From assembly GCA_022264855.1 (NCBI GenBank), contig JABYQU010000032.1, positions 310,001-374,000 of the forward strand: a DNA stretch of 64,000 nucleotides, written 5' to 3'. The position numbers and the translations under genes were made by a program. Within the stretch, counting starts at the first letter, position 1. Every line of letters begins with the position of its first letter. Positions 33,014-43,821 of this stretch are shown here, in pieces. The stretch is from Lenzites betulinus (taxonomy: Eukaryota; Basidiomycota; Agaricomycetes; Polyporales; Polyporaceae). The notes under the pieces were generated by a model that saw only the letters and a list, made by a program, of their open reading frames with translations, did not search any database and was not told the DNA's origin.

Positions 33014-36000
33014 ATGTCGACAACGAAGCGTGCGAGCGAGTCGCTCGAGAAGGCGTCCGAGGCTGGATCGTTGGGAGGAGATAAGGGCGCGGAGCTCGAG
33101 AAGGCGCCCCTGGACTTCGAGACGGCGGGCGGGGAGGAGGGGAACGTCGGGTTGCACGAGTTCGACATCGCCAAGCAGTCTGGACTTCGGGTGACGCCCG
33201 AGCAGAATCGCAGGTGCGTTTTGCGCTGCTTGCCGGCGCGCGGGTTTGCTATAGCGGTGTTTTGGTGTAGGATTGCGAGGAAGATAGACATATGGATCCT
33301 TCCCATGGTACGCACGGTCTCTTACTCCAGAGGGTGGACCTCTCACGGTGATGGTGTATAGATGTGTGTCGCACAGGGACTTAGTATATGTAAGTGTCCG
33401 CGTTTTGGACGTGGCGTGGTACCAGTCTGACCTTGTCGACCTCAGTGGACAAGACTGCGTATGCATACACAATTGCATGATCATTTTCTGCGTATGTCTC
33501 ATGGACCGCCCCTAGGTTGAACTATGGCAACCTCTATGGCATGAAGCAGGCGCTACATCTATCTGGTAATCAGTTCAGCTGGTTTGCGAGCGGTAAGTGC
33601 TCCGTTCAGAGAATCCAAAGACAGCTTGTACTGACGAGTCATGGCGGGACAGTCTTCTAGTAAGTGGCCTCCATGTAGGTCCCTGAGCACGTCGCTCATC
33701 GACGCGTAGTCTGGGGTATCTTGTCGGCAACTATCCGGATAGCTGGTTGTTGCAGCACTTCCCCACCGGCAAGGTACTAGCGATCAGTGAGTATCGGACT
33801 ACTGTACGAGTTCTAGATACTCAATGAACCCCTTGATAGCGACTTTCATATGGGGAATTATCGTGATGACGTGCGTCCATTGACTGCCATGTACAGACCA
33901 TAACGTCTGCGTGTTAGCTGACGAGGGCTCGCAGAACTCCGGCATGCACAAACTTTGGGGGCACGATGGCTAATCGGTATGGTACATCCTTGACACATGA
34001 CTCTCGACTAGAATTCCTAATATTCTGTGAAGCTTCTTCCTCGGGTTGCTCGAGGCCATTGTTACGCCTGGAATGACTGTACTGACGTCAATCTGGTACG
34101 CCCAATCGGAGGTCCCGTTCCGGTCCCTCATCTGGTATTCCTTCAACGGATGGTCGGGGATCTTCGGCGGGTTCGTTGCATACGGTGTATGTGTCGTGTT
34201 ATACCCACATGTTCGTACACCTGCTAACTAGGACATTACATTCAGATTGGACATATCGAGCACCCGGGGATCGCTCTCTGGAAGTACATTTTCCTGATCT
34301 TGGGAGCGATTAGTGTCACCTGTAGGTCCATATGTATCGCTTTGGTGCTATAACTGGAGTATTCACCGGTCTTCAGTCGCCGTCGTCCTGTGGTTCTTCT
34401 TCCCCGACTCTCCCGTAGACGCGCGGTTCTTCACTCCCGAAGAGAAGATCCTTGCAGTCAAACGCGTCGCCGAAGCTAAGCTAGGCGTAAAGAACACGCA
34501 GTTCAAATGGTATCAGGTGGGTTATAGCGTCGTTGTAACCGTACTCGAAATTTCCCCCGAGTAACCCGCTTTCTGCAGATTCGACACGCTCTGATCGATC
34601 CGAAGACCTGGCTCCTGTTTGTCGCGTCCATTGCCGCTCAGATCCCTAATGGGTAGGCCACACAATGCGTTCGACCGTTTCGTCGTCCGTCTCACTCTAT
34701 CTCGCTAGGATTATCTCCAACTTTTCGACTATCATCATCAAGGTAGAACCTGCGGGGTCCCTCTCGTGTTCACAAGTTAATGCCTCGTAACAGGCTATGG
34801 GGTTCACCACCTTGCAAAGTACCCTTCTCGACGCTGCCTCGTCGGGCGTACAGATCATAGGCCTCCTCGTCGCCGGGTAAGTGCCAAGCTTGCGAGTGAT
34901 ATCGACATTTCAGCCTCACCGGTGCTCCAGCTATATCTGCATGTGCTTCAAGAACAGTCAGTATCGTCTTGTAGCAGTGTTAAAATCACGCTGAGATCAC
35001 TTGTTACTCGCAGTGCGCGTCATCACGATGGCTGCCGGGAACATCACTTGTATCATCGCCGCGGCGTGCCTCACCTACCTGCCTTCCGACCAGAAGTGGA
35101 ACCGCTTGGTCGCGTTCTGGTTCACCCAATTCCAGGTAGCCGTATTGCCTCTTGGTGCGTATGCGAAGTGCTGACATGCTCGTGCGCAGTCTATAGGTTT
35201 CTCCCTGTCCCTTGTCATGATTTCGAACAACGTAGGCAGCCGCACAGGCTTTCAGAGACGCTGCCGGTGCTCATATGCGCATAGGTCGGTGGATTCACGA
35301 AGAAGACTTTCACGACTGCCGTCACATTCATTGGTGTAAGTCTGCACAAATCCGGTGTCTGCTCGTTGGATATGAAGGCTCAACGTGCTTCTCTCAGTAT
35401 TGTGTGGGCAACGTCATAGGGTGAGTAGCACGAACATAACAGATATACAAACAGCCGGCTGACGAGCATCCTTAGGCCGCATTTCCTGATCGTGAGTGGC
35501 CGCGCTTATGGTGGAAACAGGTCTCTCATCCCTCGTAGGACAGCGAAGCCCCCAGATATACAACTGGCACTGTGAGTATCTCCGAACATGCGCGATGATG
35601 TTTTTCCTAATTCAACGTTCATGATAGACGGCCATGTTCATAGGTTTGTCGCCGTGTTTCCACTTATGTCTCGTATTCTCACGACCACGTTCCAACCGCC
35701 TGCAGGCTATGTCATTAAGACGAGTAAGTCTCCTTCGTAGTAAGTACAGAATGCGGCTGACCATCGGCCTATTCAGCTGCCCATCTCGCACTCGGGCTAT
35801 ACATGCTGTGGAGCAACATCAAGGTCAGCATGGCTCACACATCCAATGAACCTGGCGGAACTAACTCCTCCGCAGCGCGACCGCCAGCAAGGCAAAGTGA
35901 CCTCATACGAGGACCAGCTTAAAGGAGAGGGTATGTTTATCCCGTTCTCGATCGCGCCTGTCTAATGAGCGTTTCGTCGCAGAGGCTGGCATGCACGACC

Positions 36001-36105
36001 TGACGGAGTTCGAAAACCCCTACCACAGGTACTCATCTTCTCTCACGCGGGCCATCGCGTGCACGGCGACGACATTGACTGGTTTTTCGCAGATATGTAC
36101 TATGA
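33014..36105 (+). CDS. MFS transporter, allantoate permease (anion:cation symporter) type
   Basis: 526 aa, twelve predicted membrane segments, Dal5/Tna1-like. Exons: 33014-33213, 33271-33307, 33362-33389, 33446-33458, 33516-33592, 33653-33659 (7 nt), 33710-33786, 33840-33870, 33935-33976, 34033-34186, 34246-34321, 34377-34516, 34579-34652, 34709-34742, 34794-34876, 34931-34956, 35014-35135, 35190-35231, 35285-35335, 35398-35420, 35476-35491, 35539-35571, 35628-35643, 35706-35723, 35777-35823, 35876-35930, 35983-36028, 36093-36105. Family blocks: RKIDIWILPM, LDKTALNYGNLYGM, VFYLGYLVGNYPDSWLLQHFPTGK, RFFLGLLEAIVTPGMT, WFFFPDSPVDARFFTPEEK, VGGFTKKTFTTAVTFIGYCVGNVIGP, and the terminal DLTEFENPYHRYVL. 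Substrates in this family are organic anions such as allantoate, nicotinate or pantothenate; which one applies here is unknown. The start is the ATG in MSTTKRAS. Confidence 0.92.
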
Positions 36106-36836
36106 GGGTGATATCAACGCACTCCTTACGACTTAGCACGAGAGCTATCACCCACCATTTGGTATTCATGGACGAGTTCCAGAGGCACTGAGTAGACTGG
36201 CCGATGGAATTATCAGTCGGCCTTGGATGATAACGAAGGAGCCGATACAGTGCTCTCGCTCCAGGAAGCATCGTCAGAAGGGCCTACGATAGCGGGGCCC
36301 TCCGACACCGCGGCGGGCTTCGGTACATGGGCACCTATCCTGCGCACCGGTTGTGCTCCGAAGAATGTTCGGAAGACGGCGGCGGGTCCTGAACTTGGGA
36401 CTGGGGATGCAAACGATAGACACGTCGTTGGTAGACTGTTCGAAGCGACAGGAAAGCATGATGAGCACCGGTCCTGTGCATCAGCAATGTTCCCCCGGCG
36501 CCTTGTAGCATTTTGTGGAAAGCGAAACGTGGAGTAGTTCCTATGTGTGGAAGGCCGCCTGCAAGACAAGGAGTACGTAGAGTAGAGCTTAGTCGGCGGA
36601 GAGGAGTCGGTGGCGGGCGCTAGGCGGTCCCTTCCGCCTGGGACGCGTGACGTCACCCACACGTGGGCGCGTGTCCTGCATCCCGCCAACGTTGTACTTC
36701 ATCCTCTGATGTATGTAAGGCTCTACATCTTATGCTTCAAACTACTAGATTCACAGTCATCACTCATCTATACGTACAGGCGGGCTTTTGAAGCTTATGC
36801 TTGAACTCAGACTTTCCGTCTCCGGCCCCTCCCTTC
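36106..36836. other. Intergenic, no gene supported
   Basis: Open frames exist on both strands (36223-36537 plus, 36213-36689 minus), but neither shows a family motif or splicing. Contains copy A of a shared 31-bp CRE/E-box element. Confidence 0.5.
36639..36669 (-). repeat. 31-bp CRE/E-box element, copy A
   Basis: On minus: CGCCCACGTG, four bases, then TGACGTCACGCGTCCCA. The same element lies at 50932-50962 on plus with only the four middle bases different. It holds a CACGTG box and the palindrome TGACGTCA. Weaker similarity continues for some 30 bp beyond. Confidence 0.6.
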
Positions 36837-39793
36837 CTACACGCCTTCCTCTCTGCTTCTCATGTCCGTCGCTTCAGAAACATCTCCGCGCGAGAGCTGG
36901 GGATCAGACTCCCTCATAAGAAGGTCGACATCTGCGCGCGCGAACTCGATCGCGCTCTGTGCACCCTGAGCTTCTTCAAAATCCGAGTCCGCTCGAGAGG
37001 CACGTCGACGCACGCGAGGCCTCCTGCAGTGCGACAAGGAAATAGGTGACGAGGATGGCGGTGAGGCGTCCATAGACGGTCTCGAACAGGGTGACGAATA
37101 GGTAAGCCACAATGTTATTCTCCACCGGCAAAAACTGGTCGGGAGTCAGCAAGCATATACTGGGGACAGGCTCTGGGGCAGAAGCGTACGGAGATGACGT
37201 CGGTAGCAAGATAGACCATGTTCATGGTGGTCATAGCCCTGTGTGCGCGCAGGATAGGATCAGTCTCCCCACGGTTGAAAACGCGACGTAGGTTCATACA
37301 CAAAGTATATGGCGCCTACCAAGCCGGTATCGATTGTAAGCAAATGTTCGACTTACCCTGGCATGCATCACACTCACCCGTCTTGTAGAGGACACTTGAG
37401 AGCGTAGTCGCTCTTCCATAACCACGCAGGACATCTTGGTCGCGAAAATCTTTTGTAGCCGTCCATGTTGCCATGAGCACCATACAGTCGGCAATGATCA
37501 GTGCCCCGCGCGATAGGATCGACACTGCGGTAGTGAGTGATTGTAACCCCCTGAGCGGCTACGACAGAAGCTTACAGCTGTGACGGGTGGTGAGTGTCAG
37601 ATTGAGTACATAAACAAAGAGTGCCTCACGCTAAACCTGACTCGAGCGTAAAGCTGGCTTCAGGTTCGCAACCCTGCAGCGGGTCGTACTCCCATGTCAC
37701 CACCTTGAAGTTTATCTGTCCAAAACAAGCCTCGCACATCAGTTCTCGTGCAATGCATCGAGATACACAATTCTTACAAATTCGACGAAAAATGGGATGC
37801 ATCAGGAAAAAGCAATTCCTACAGCGCTCTGCAGGTGGCTATGTTGTCTCTGTAGCCTACATAGCGCACGCCAGCTTTTACATTGAACGATGTATCCCTG
37901 GTAGAAATAGTAAATATGATTTGCACATGAAAAATGCACAGATAGATTTATAGTGTGGGTATCTTACAGTGATGATTATTCGAAGTCTGTATGTTGCGTA
38001 GAGAATGCCTGATAACCCTTCGAAGTAGCGGCTTCACAGGAGGTGAGCGGGCGCCTTCGAGCCGGATATAGCCGAGCGCCCATGATGGTGATGAAAAATG
38101 CCACGTCGCTCTTGCCATGTCGCCTCTCTCCTCTCCCCATCTTGCTCTCCCTGTCTGCTGGCTGTCTGGACTCGGGTTTCTCTGGGTTTCTCACTCTCGG
38201 AATGGCCTTGTCGAGTCTAGTCTGGTCGACCCGCTCTTCGGTATTGCACTGCTCGTCTCCAGCTCCTCCTGCGCCTACCGCTTCCTCTGCGTCCCTTGCT
38301 GCCTTCACCTGCTCCTCCCTCATCTGCTGCTTGTGCTCGCGCTGTAACACCTGCCACTGAAGACGCATCTCGGCCCTCCTGGTACTACTGAGCCATCCTA
38401 TCTTGAAACCGATGGCACTTCATCTTCTGGATATGTTCGATCTGCACCTTGGCCACCTCCGCGCCGCCGCCTCTTGGCCTCCTCTGCATCCTGGCTGCGT
38501 CTCTCCTCCTGCAACTCCCTCTGGCGCGTCTTCTCCTTCTCCGTCTTCTCCTAGAGCTTTAACACCGCGCAAGGGCAGGGGCGTGCGACGCCACGTTACG
38601 GATGTCTTTCAGCTTGTGTGCGATAGCGGTCTCCTCCATGGCGGCCTCGATGACGGCGGCCTCGCAGCAGTACGCCGGGTGCATCATGCCTGCTGTGTGG
38701 GTCCTCGCCAGCCGTTAGAGCATGCACTGGTCCTCCGCCTCAAGTAGCCCGAGTCCCCCGAGCTCGTCGTCGACACATGGTTGTCGTGTCTGAGGAGTTC
38801 TTGGGCGCCGTTGTGGCTAATATATATTGCTGTACATTTGTCAATATATCTATACAATGGTACATGATAGTCTGTGATGTCTGTGTGTGTGTGCGTGCGG
38901 TATTTGAGTGCACAAGTAATGGGCTACAGGATCTACCGCATGGCTACCGAACGGCTATGTAGCTCTGCAGGCGCCTACGTGTGCCCGGTAACAGGGACTT
39001 GTCTACGACCCCTACGGTGTCTACAAAGCTGACATAGGCCTACATCGACATCTGGTTTTTTCCTGATGTGAGGGAGAGAAACAGTACGAGCGCCGCCCAC
39101 ACCCGGTGTCTTCTGAGTGCATAGAAACGAAGGCAGGAGAATGCTATTAACATAGTGAATCATGAGGGCTCGTCCATCATACAGTCGGCCTGAATACTTA
39201 CCTGCCCATACTGCGTATTGCAGGTTCTCTATGATGTATTCAAATCTCTCCAACGCATGAGGTATCGCACACCTGTCCTATGTAGTTAGAATTGCGAGCA
39301 GCCAAACGTGCATGAACGCTCACCCCTTGGTGTCCGCAAGCATATTATATTAACAAGGGATTCGGAAAGCGAGATTCAAAAGCTGCTCACCGGTTTCGAG
39401 GGTGCAAGCGGCCACCACAGCGTGTAGTAGATAGACACGGCGATGGTGATGTATCGATTCGCGAAGAAGAGAATATTTCCTCCGGAGAGGCCCCGCTTCC
39501 AGAATAACGAGACTTCTTTGTCCAGCGTGATGAGATAGTGCCAAACAAGGAGCGCTGTGCGAGTACAATTCGCTCAGCGGCGCTGGTCTCCATGCTTCAA
39601 GAGATTCCCAAGAAAGAGACAGCGTACCGGAAGCTGCGGTGGAGCAATAGTAGGCCACAATACTGATTGACAAAGAAAACTTGAATCAGCGTCGATTCAG
39701 AGGACAGTCTGAGACGGACGGCGGCGCGCACTTGTAAACCTGATCGGCAATCAGTTCTTGGGCTACCTCTGGGGAGACGGTGGTGGTATTCAT
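36837..39793 (-). pseudogene. DUF6533 membrane-protein gene, frameshifted and with ~1.3 kb extra in intron 5
   Basis: Paralogue of the genes at 40821-50156 and 52210-53921. N-terminal exons on minus: 39793-39740, 39679-39628, 39554-39391, 39325-39324 (2 nt), 39272-39202, 39143-39049. C-terminal exons: 37715-37630, 37577-37576 (2 nt), 37524-37378, 37315-37300, 37238-37190, then 37134 onward. Exon sizes 164, 2, 71, 95, 86, 2, 147, 16 and 49 match the paralogues. The DUF6533 motif WHYLITLDKEVSLFWKRG and NILFFANRY is at about residue 40. Breaks: no GT donor after exon 5, a 1333-nt gap where about 55 nt is normal, and a 1-nt shift near 37010, so the membrane segment (LTAILVTYFLVALQEA) and the acidic tail (SAIEFARADVDLLMRE) lie in different frames. 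Function of the family is unknown. Confidence 0.75.
37976..38755 (-). pseudogene. Degenerate coiled-coil coding relic inside the disrupted DUF6533 gene
   Basis: On minus, short stretches in different frames read as charged helices: MEETAIAHKLKDIRNVASHA, EKTEKEKTRQRELQEERRS, and MRLQWQVLQREHKQQMREEQ, followed by KAARDAEEA. This looks like one E/K/Q-rich protein broken by several frameshifts and stops. Such tails are common in transposon-associated DNA-binding proteins, but no catalytic domain remains to name a family. It sits wholly within the extra sequence of intron 5, so it is probably part of an old insertion. Confidence 0.35.
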
Positions 39794-41733
39794 CTTGGCC
39801 AGGATCCGAGCCTCCAGGATCGCCCGATCGACCGGGAGGAATGGCTTATATGTTGTGCATTATGCTGTTCAGCGTTAAGTGAGTCACTAGAGCATATCTA
39901 CGGCGCTGCGACGCAGACATGGAAGTACTGGTAATGACGGACGCCACAAATCCCGCGGTCAGAGAGCCTGCGATCCGACACCGGGCCTACCGCAGCATCG
40001 GCGTTTGGCAGGTCGAACACGCCCTGGTAGATATATCATTGCTGCTCCCCAGGCTCATATTCCAAGGTTTTGAACTAACCTAATCATAAAACTCACCGGT
40101 GTCTGTCGTGCTTCATGAGAACAAGCAGTATCTCCGGGCGTCCACTTCAATCGGCACCGACATATGTGTGACTTGGGATGCTCAACGTAGCAGAGATGCA
40201 CAGCGCATGCGAGTCTGAGATTGCAAGATATATGAGTGAGCTTTGTGTCAGTGCCGGGAAAGGTGAGCCACCTTGAATGGATGCGGCCGTGGTGTGTGAA
40301 CGTGTGGACTCCGGAAGACGCTGGAAGCAATCATATGCAGTGCCGCCCATGGTGCCACAGTACTGACGCTGATATTCGCAGCTTGTTCATGGCCACATCG
40401 TGCAACCGACCCGCAGCGTCTTTCCGGCGGCAAAACAGAGTTACGCTCGGCCATGAAGATCTTAGACATCTGTCAAGGTGACACTCACCCGCTTGATACG
40501 GCAAGGAGGCGGCAAGGGTATATGTATCGGCCATGCAAAGTCGCGGATCGTCTCTGCAAGATCATCACTGCGTAGAGTCCCTCAACGTACGTACATCTCG
40601 GACGCGGGGTTTGAGAGCTGTGTGCTTACCCCATCGATTTTGGCTCATATCTCAGAACGATGAACTCCACTGGCGAGCGTCGAAACTTGGAACCCTGGAG
40701 GGCATGGATCGGCACGTACCACGTCGAAGTTTGTGAAAGCGTACATGTATTGGTACAATGAATTGACAAGAAGACCATGGACTTATATAAAAATGTCTAG
40801 CATGGCAGACTCGGGGGATTTCACGCTATCTCAAGGCTCGATTCATCGGGTTGTCCTCTATGTGCATCCTGTACGGAATCCTGCTCTCCCACATGATCCA
40901 CCTCCCCGGCGGGCGTAGGTTTGAAATGTGTATCGTCTATGGCCCCGCCATCGCGCATCCACTCCGTATCTCTGCAGAGCTGGTCCAAATCTGCGCGTGC
41001 AAACTCGAGCAGACTGGGACGGCCACCATCGGCGTCTGACCTGAGCGGGTTGTTCCTAGACGTGTACGTCGTAGTACGGACCGCATCCTGCAGGGCGAAT
41101 AGGAAGTGGGTAATGAGGATTGCGGTGAGACTCGCGTATACGTCCTCGAAGAGGTTCACGAAGAGGACTACACCCCTGTCTGCGGTACCCCATGCGGGAA
41201 CTTGGAGCGCCTGAGATGATGTTCAGTCAAAAGAATGCGTGTGCACAGGGTTTTGGCCGTATAGTATTTCTACATACCGAGAGCACTTCTGTCATGAGAT
41301 AAAACGCGTTCATGGTTGTCATTGCACTATATCGACAAAACGGTGAGTACACGCACTGATGTTACAGTCGGGACAGTACGTACACAAAATACATCACGCC
41401 TGTCGTAAACGAGTGGCTATTCGTTAGGAAATCATATGTTGGTATAGGCACCGTACTTACCGCCTTTCCATAGTACGCTAGACAGTGTCATTGATTGTCC
41501 AGACATACGCAGAACTTTTTCGTTACAGAACTTCTTGGTTGCTGCCCAGGTCGCGATGAATACCATGCAGTCGGCTACAATGAGGGACAGGCGAGTAACC
41601 AGGGACACTGTAGGGGCATTATATACTATTTCGTGCAATGGAAAATGGCGCGGTGCTCACAGCTGAGTAGCACAACGATCTGATCGTTAAGTTTGGGAAC
41701 ACTAGTATAGATAGGAGAACCTACCCTAGTTGC

Positions 41734-41758
41734 CACTGTGTGCCTGAGAAGTGACAAT
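41734..41758 (+). repeat. Left terminal inverted repeat of the CACTA element
   Basis: 25 bp matching the reverse complement of 49259-49283 at 23 positions; preceded by the TGC duplication. Confidence 0.95.
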
Positions 41759-41771
41759 ATGGCATAGTTGG

Positions 41772-41873
41772 AGTGATGAATTATGCACTTCATCACTTCA
41801 AGTGGGATGAAAGTGATGTAGTGTATCGAAGTGATGGAATATGCAGCTTCAGGAACTGCGACTTAGAGTGATG
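41772..41873. repeat. Left subterminal AGTGATG repeats
   Basis: Five AGTGATG words in about 100 bp, four direct and one inverted (41791-41797). In CACTA elements such arrays bind the element's own DNA-binding protein. Confidence 0.8.
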
Positions 41874-42022
41874 TTTATGACGACTTCCAGCTTGGCTTGT
41901 AGTTAGCGCTGAAATGCTGAAACGTGCTAAGTTCACTTGTCAGATACATTAGCGCCGGCACCCTCAGCCAGACAAATCGTGCCCGAACTTTCGAGGCATA
42001 AATTACTAAGGAAAACGAAGTA

Positions 42023-43516
42023 TCAGTGGACATTGAACATATGTTCTAGTACAGGATCAAGCAGAAATTTTGTTTGGCAGAGCAATACTGATGTATACAG
42101 AAGAGTTACAAGACAAACACTTCGAAGCGCCCACTGAGCGAGCCAAAGCATAGTCGACAAGAGATGGGAACGGTATTGCCGAAGACGAGCCGCCATCCAT
42201 TTCAGCCTGAGTGAGACCGTCCACTGGTGGCGAATGAGGGGATTGTCTACGCTGAACATGTACCTGCGCTTGAGGCCTGTGTGGCTGACGAACACCTGGA
42301 ACGTGTTCCGCATGAACGACCGCTCGACCGGGACGGGGCTGCTCAGCGGCAGGCCCGTGTACGCGAGCACGTTCGGTCCGGAGCGCCACATGATGATCGT
42401 CTTGTTCCCAAGCTGCGTGCCCGTCACACGGAACGAGATTTCGGAGGACTTCGCGAAGTCGAGCACCGGGGATGGAAGACGAGGTCCTGGCCGAACACTG
42501 GCTGAATGGTGGGGTGCAGATCGGGCTGCGGTATCCGGAGCTTAAGGAGGATGGGCTCAAATTGCATGCGGTAGGTGAGACGAGGGGGGAGTGGATGCTT
42601 GACGTTGATCACAATGTCGGGCTGGCTGGCAACACTGGACGGATGCTGCGTCTCCGCGAGCTTCTCACGGCGCACAGACGCATAGATCTGGTCAAGTAGT
42701 TTGTCCAAGGCCGAGGCGCGTGGATCGTACCGCCTACAAAATCGCGAGGAATGATAATGATGTTGCGTTTAGGGTAGGAAGTCGGGCCAGGCTGTTGTGC
42801 GATACTGCCGCGTGTATGACCTCGTTAAGCTGAACGATAGCGCAAACGAGGCGTATCGCGAGGTCCTTGTCGTACGCTATGATTGCCATATTCGCCTCGT
42901 ACCACCTGCTCGTGAACCATTCCAGGAGATACTCCAGCGGACTCGAGTGTCCGGCGGGTGCCTTTGCAGGAATAAGTATGCTCTGGAGGAACACCCGGAG
43001 CGACTTGTTGATCCGCAACCCCGTCAGGCCAAAGCTGTCCACATACGCCTTGAGCGCGACCTTCGACGACTCGGACCGCCTTGGCAGGAACTTACCCAGC
43101 CACGCCCTGTCGGCATCAAGCGGTGTGCGGAGCAGCAGCTGCCCCAGCGCCACGTCGTTCCGCGGGCCCGACCTGCTCACGAGCACCGCGATCGCCTGGA
43201 CCGGGTCCTTCGCGAAAGGCTGATGCACGAACGCCTGCACACGCCCGGGAATTTGCCGCAGCCGGGCCTGTCTTCGCGCGCATATCGTCGCGCTTGCTGC
43301 GCAGCTGGAGCTCAGTGAGTTTTCTGGGGCAGGTACTCGTACTTGCTAGGGTGGACATTGGTGAGAATGCAGAACATGATTGACCGAAGACTTACCTGGG
43401 TCCGAGTCAGTCACTGATGGCTCGGCCAAGCTGGATGGCACCTTGCATGTGGCCGCCGTCGCAACTATCCTCGTCCGACGAGCTGGGTGCCTCACGCGCG
43501 GCTGTCGCCTTCATGC
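42023..43516 (-). pseudogene. Captured Sec7-PH (ARF guanine-exchange factor) gene fragment inside the CACTA element
   Basis: On minus, a 5' serine-rich segment (to about 43400) is spliced (GTAAGT...CCCCAG) to a Sec7-like domain: IPGRVQAFVHQPFAKDPVQA, INKSLRVFLQSILIP, FTSRWYEANM and AIVQLNEVIH. Next comes ASALDKLLDQIYASVRREKL, then PH-domain sequence with ERSFMRNTFQVFVSHTGLKRR, MFSVDNPLIRHQW. Host proteins of this type activate ARF GTPases in vesicle traffic. The catalytic-glutamate loop of Sec7 is not clearly preserved (the region reads ILIPAKAPAG). The segments before and after about 42470 are in different frames, so the copy seems broken. Both inverted repeats lie outside it, so it travels with the transposon. 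Confidence 0.68.
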
Positions 43517-43821
43517 GCGCTCTTGTGTGTGGCCGTCATGTTCATGTAGACCTTCGTGCGCTGTTTGGTTCAGCTCTCGCGCGTCCTCGCACCACATCGT
43601 CGTGGCCCCCGCACACACCTCCATCAGCTTCAAGCTAATGCCATCGACCCGTAGCTCTGTCATCCTATGACAAATTTCGCAGTTATGGGCCTATTCAGCG
43701 GGCTCAGCGTCATCGTTACATTGAAGGGCTTCGAACTTGTTGGCATTGGCATTAGTTTTCGCCAGCTGTAGATAAACAACGACGCACCACTGGCACCATT
43801 GTTCCTACGACAGTGCATTAT

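Noticed and set aside
36213..36689. Overlapping frames on both strands after the transporter
   Set aside because: Neither has a family motif; the two strands show similar words only because of a short inverted repeat near 36270.
37700..39060. Terminal inverted repeat CACATCAG / CTGATGTG around the 1.3-kb intrusion
   Set aside because: Only 8 bp, not at symmetrical positions, and without a matching target duplication; likely chance.
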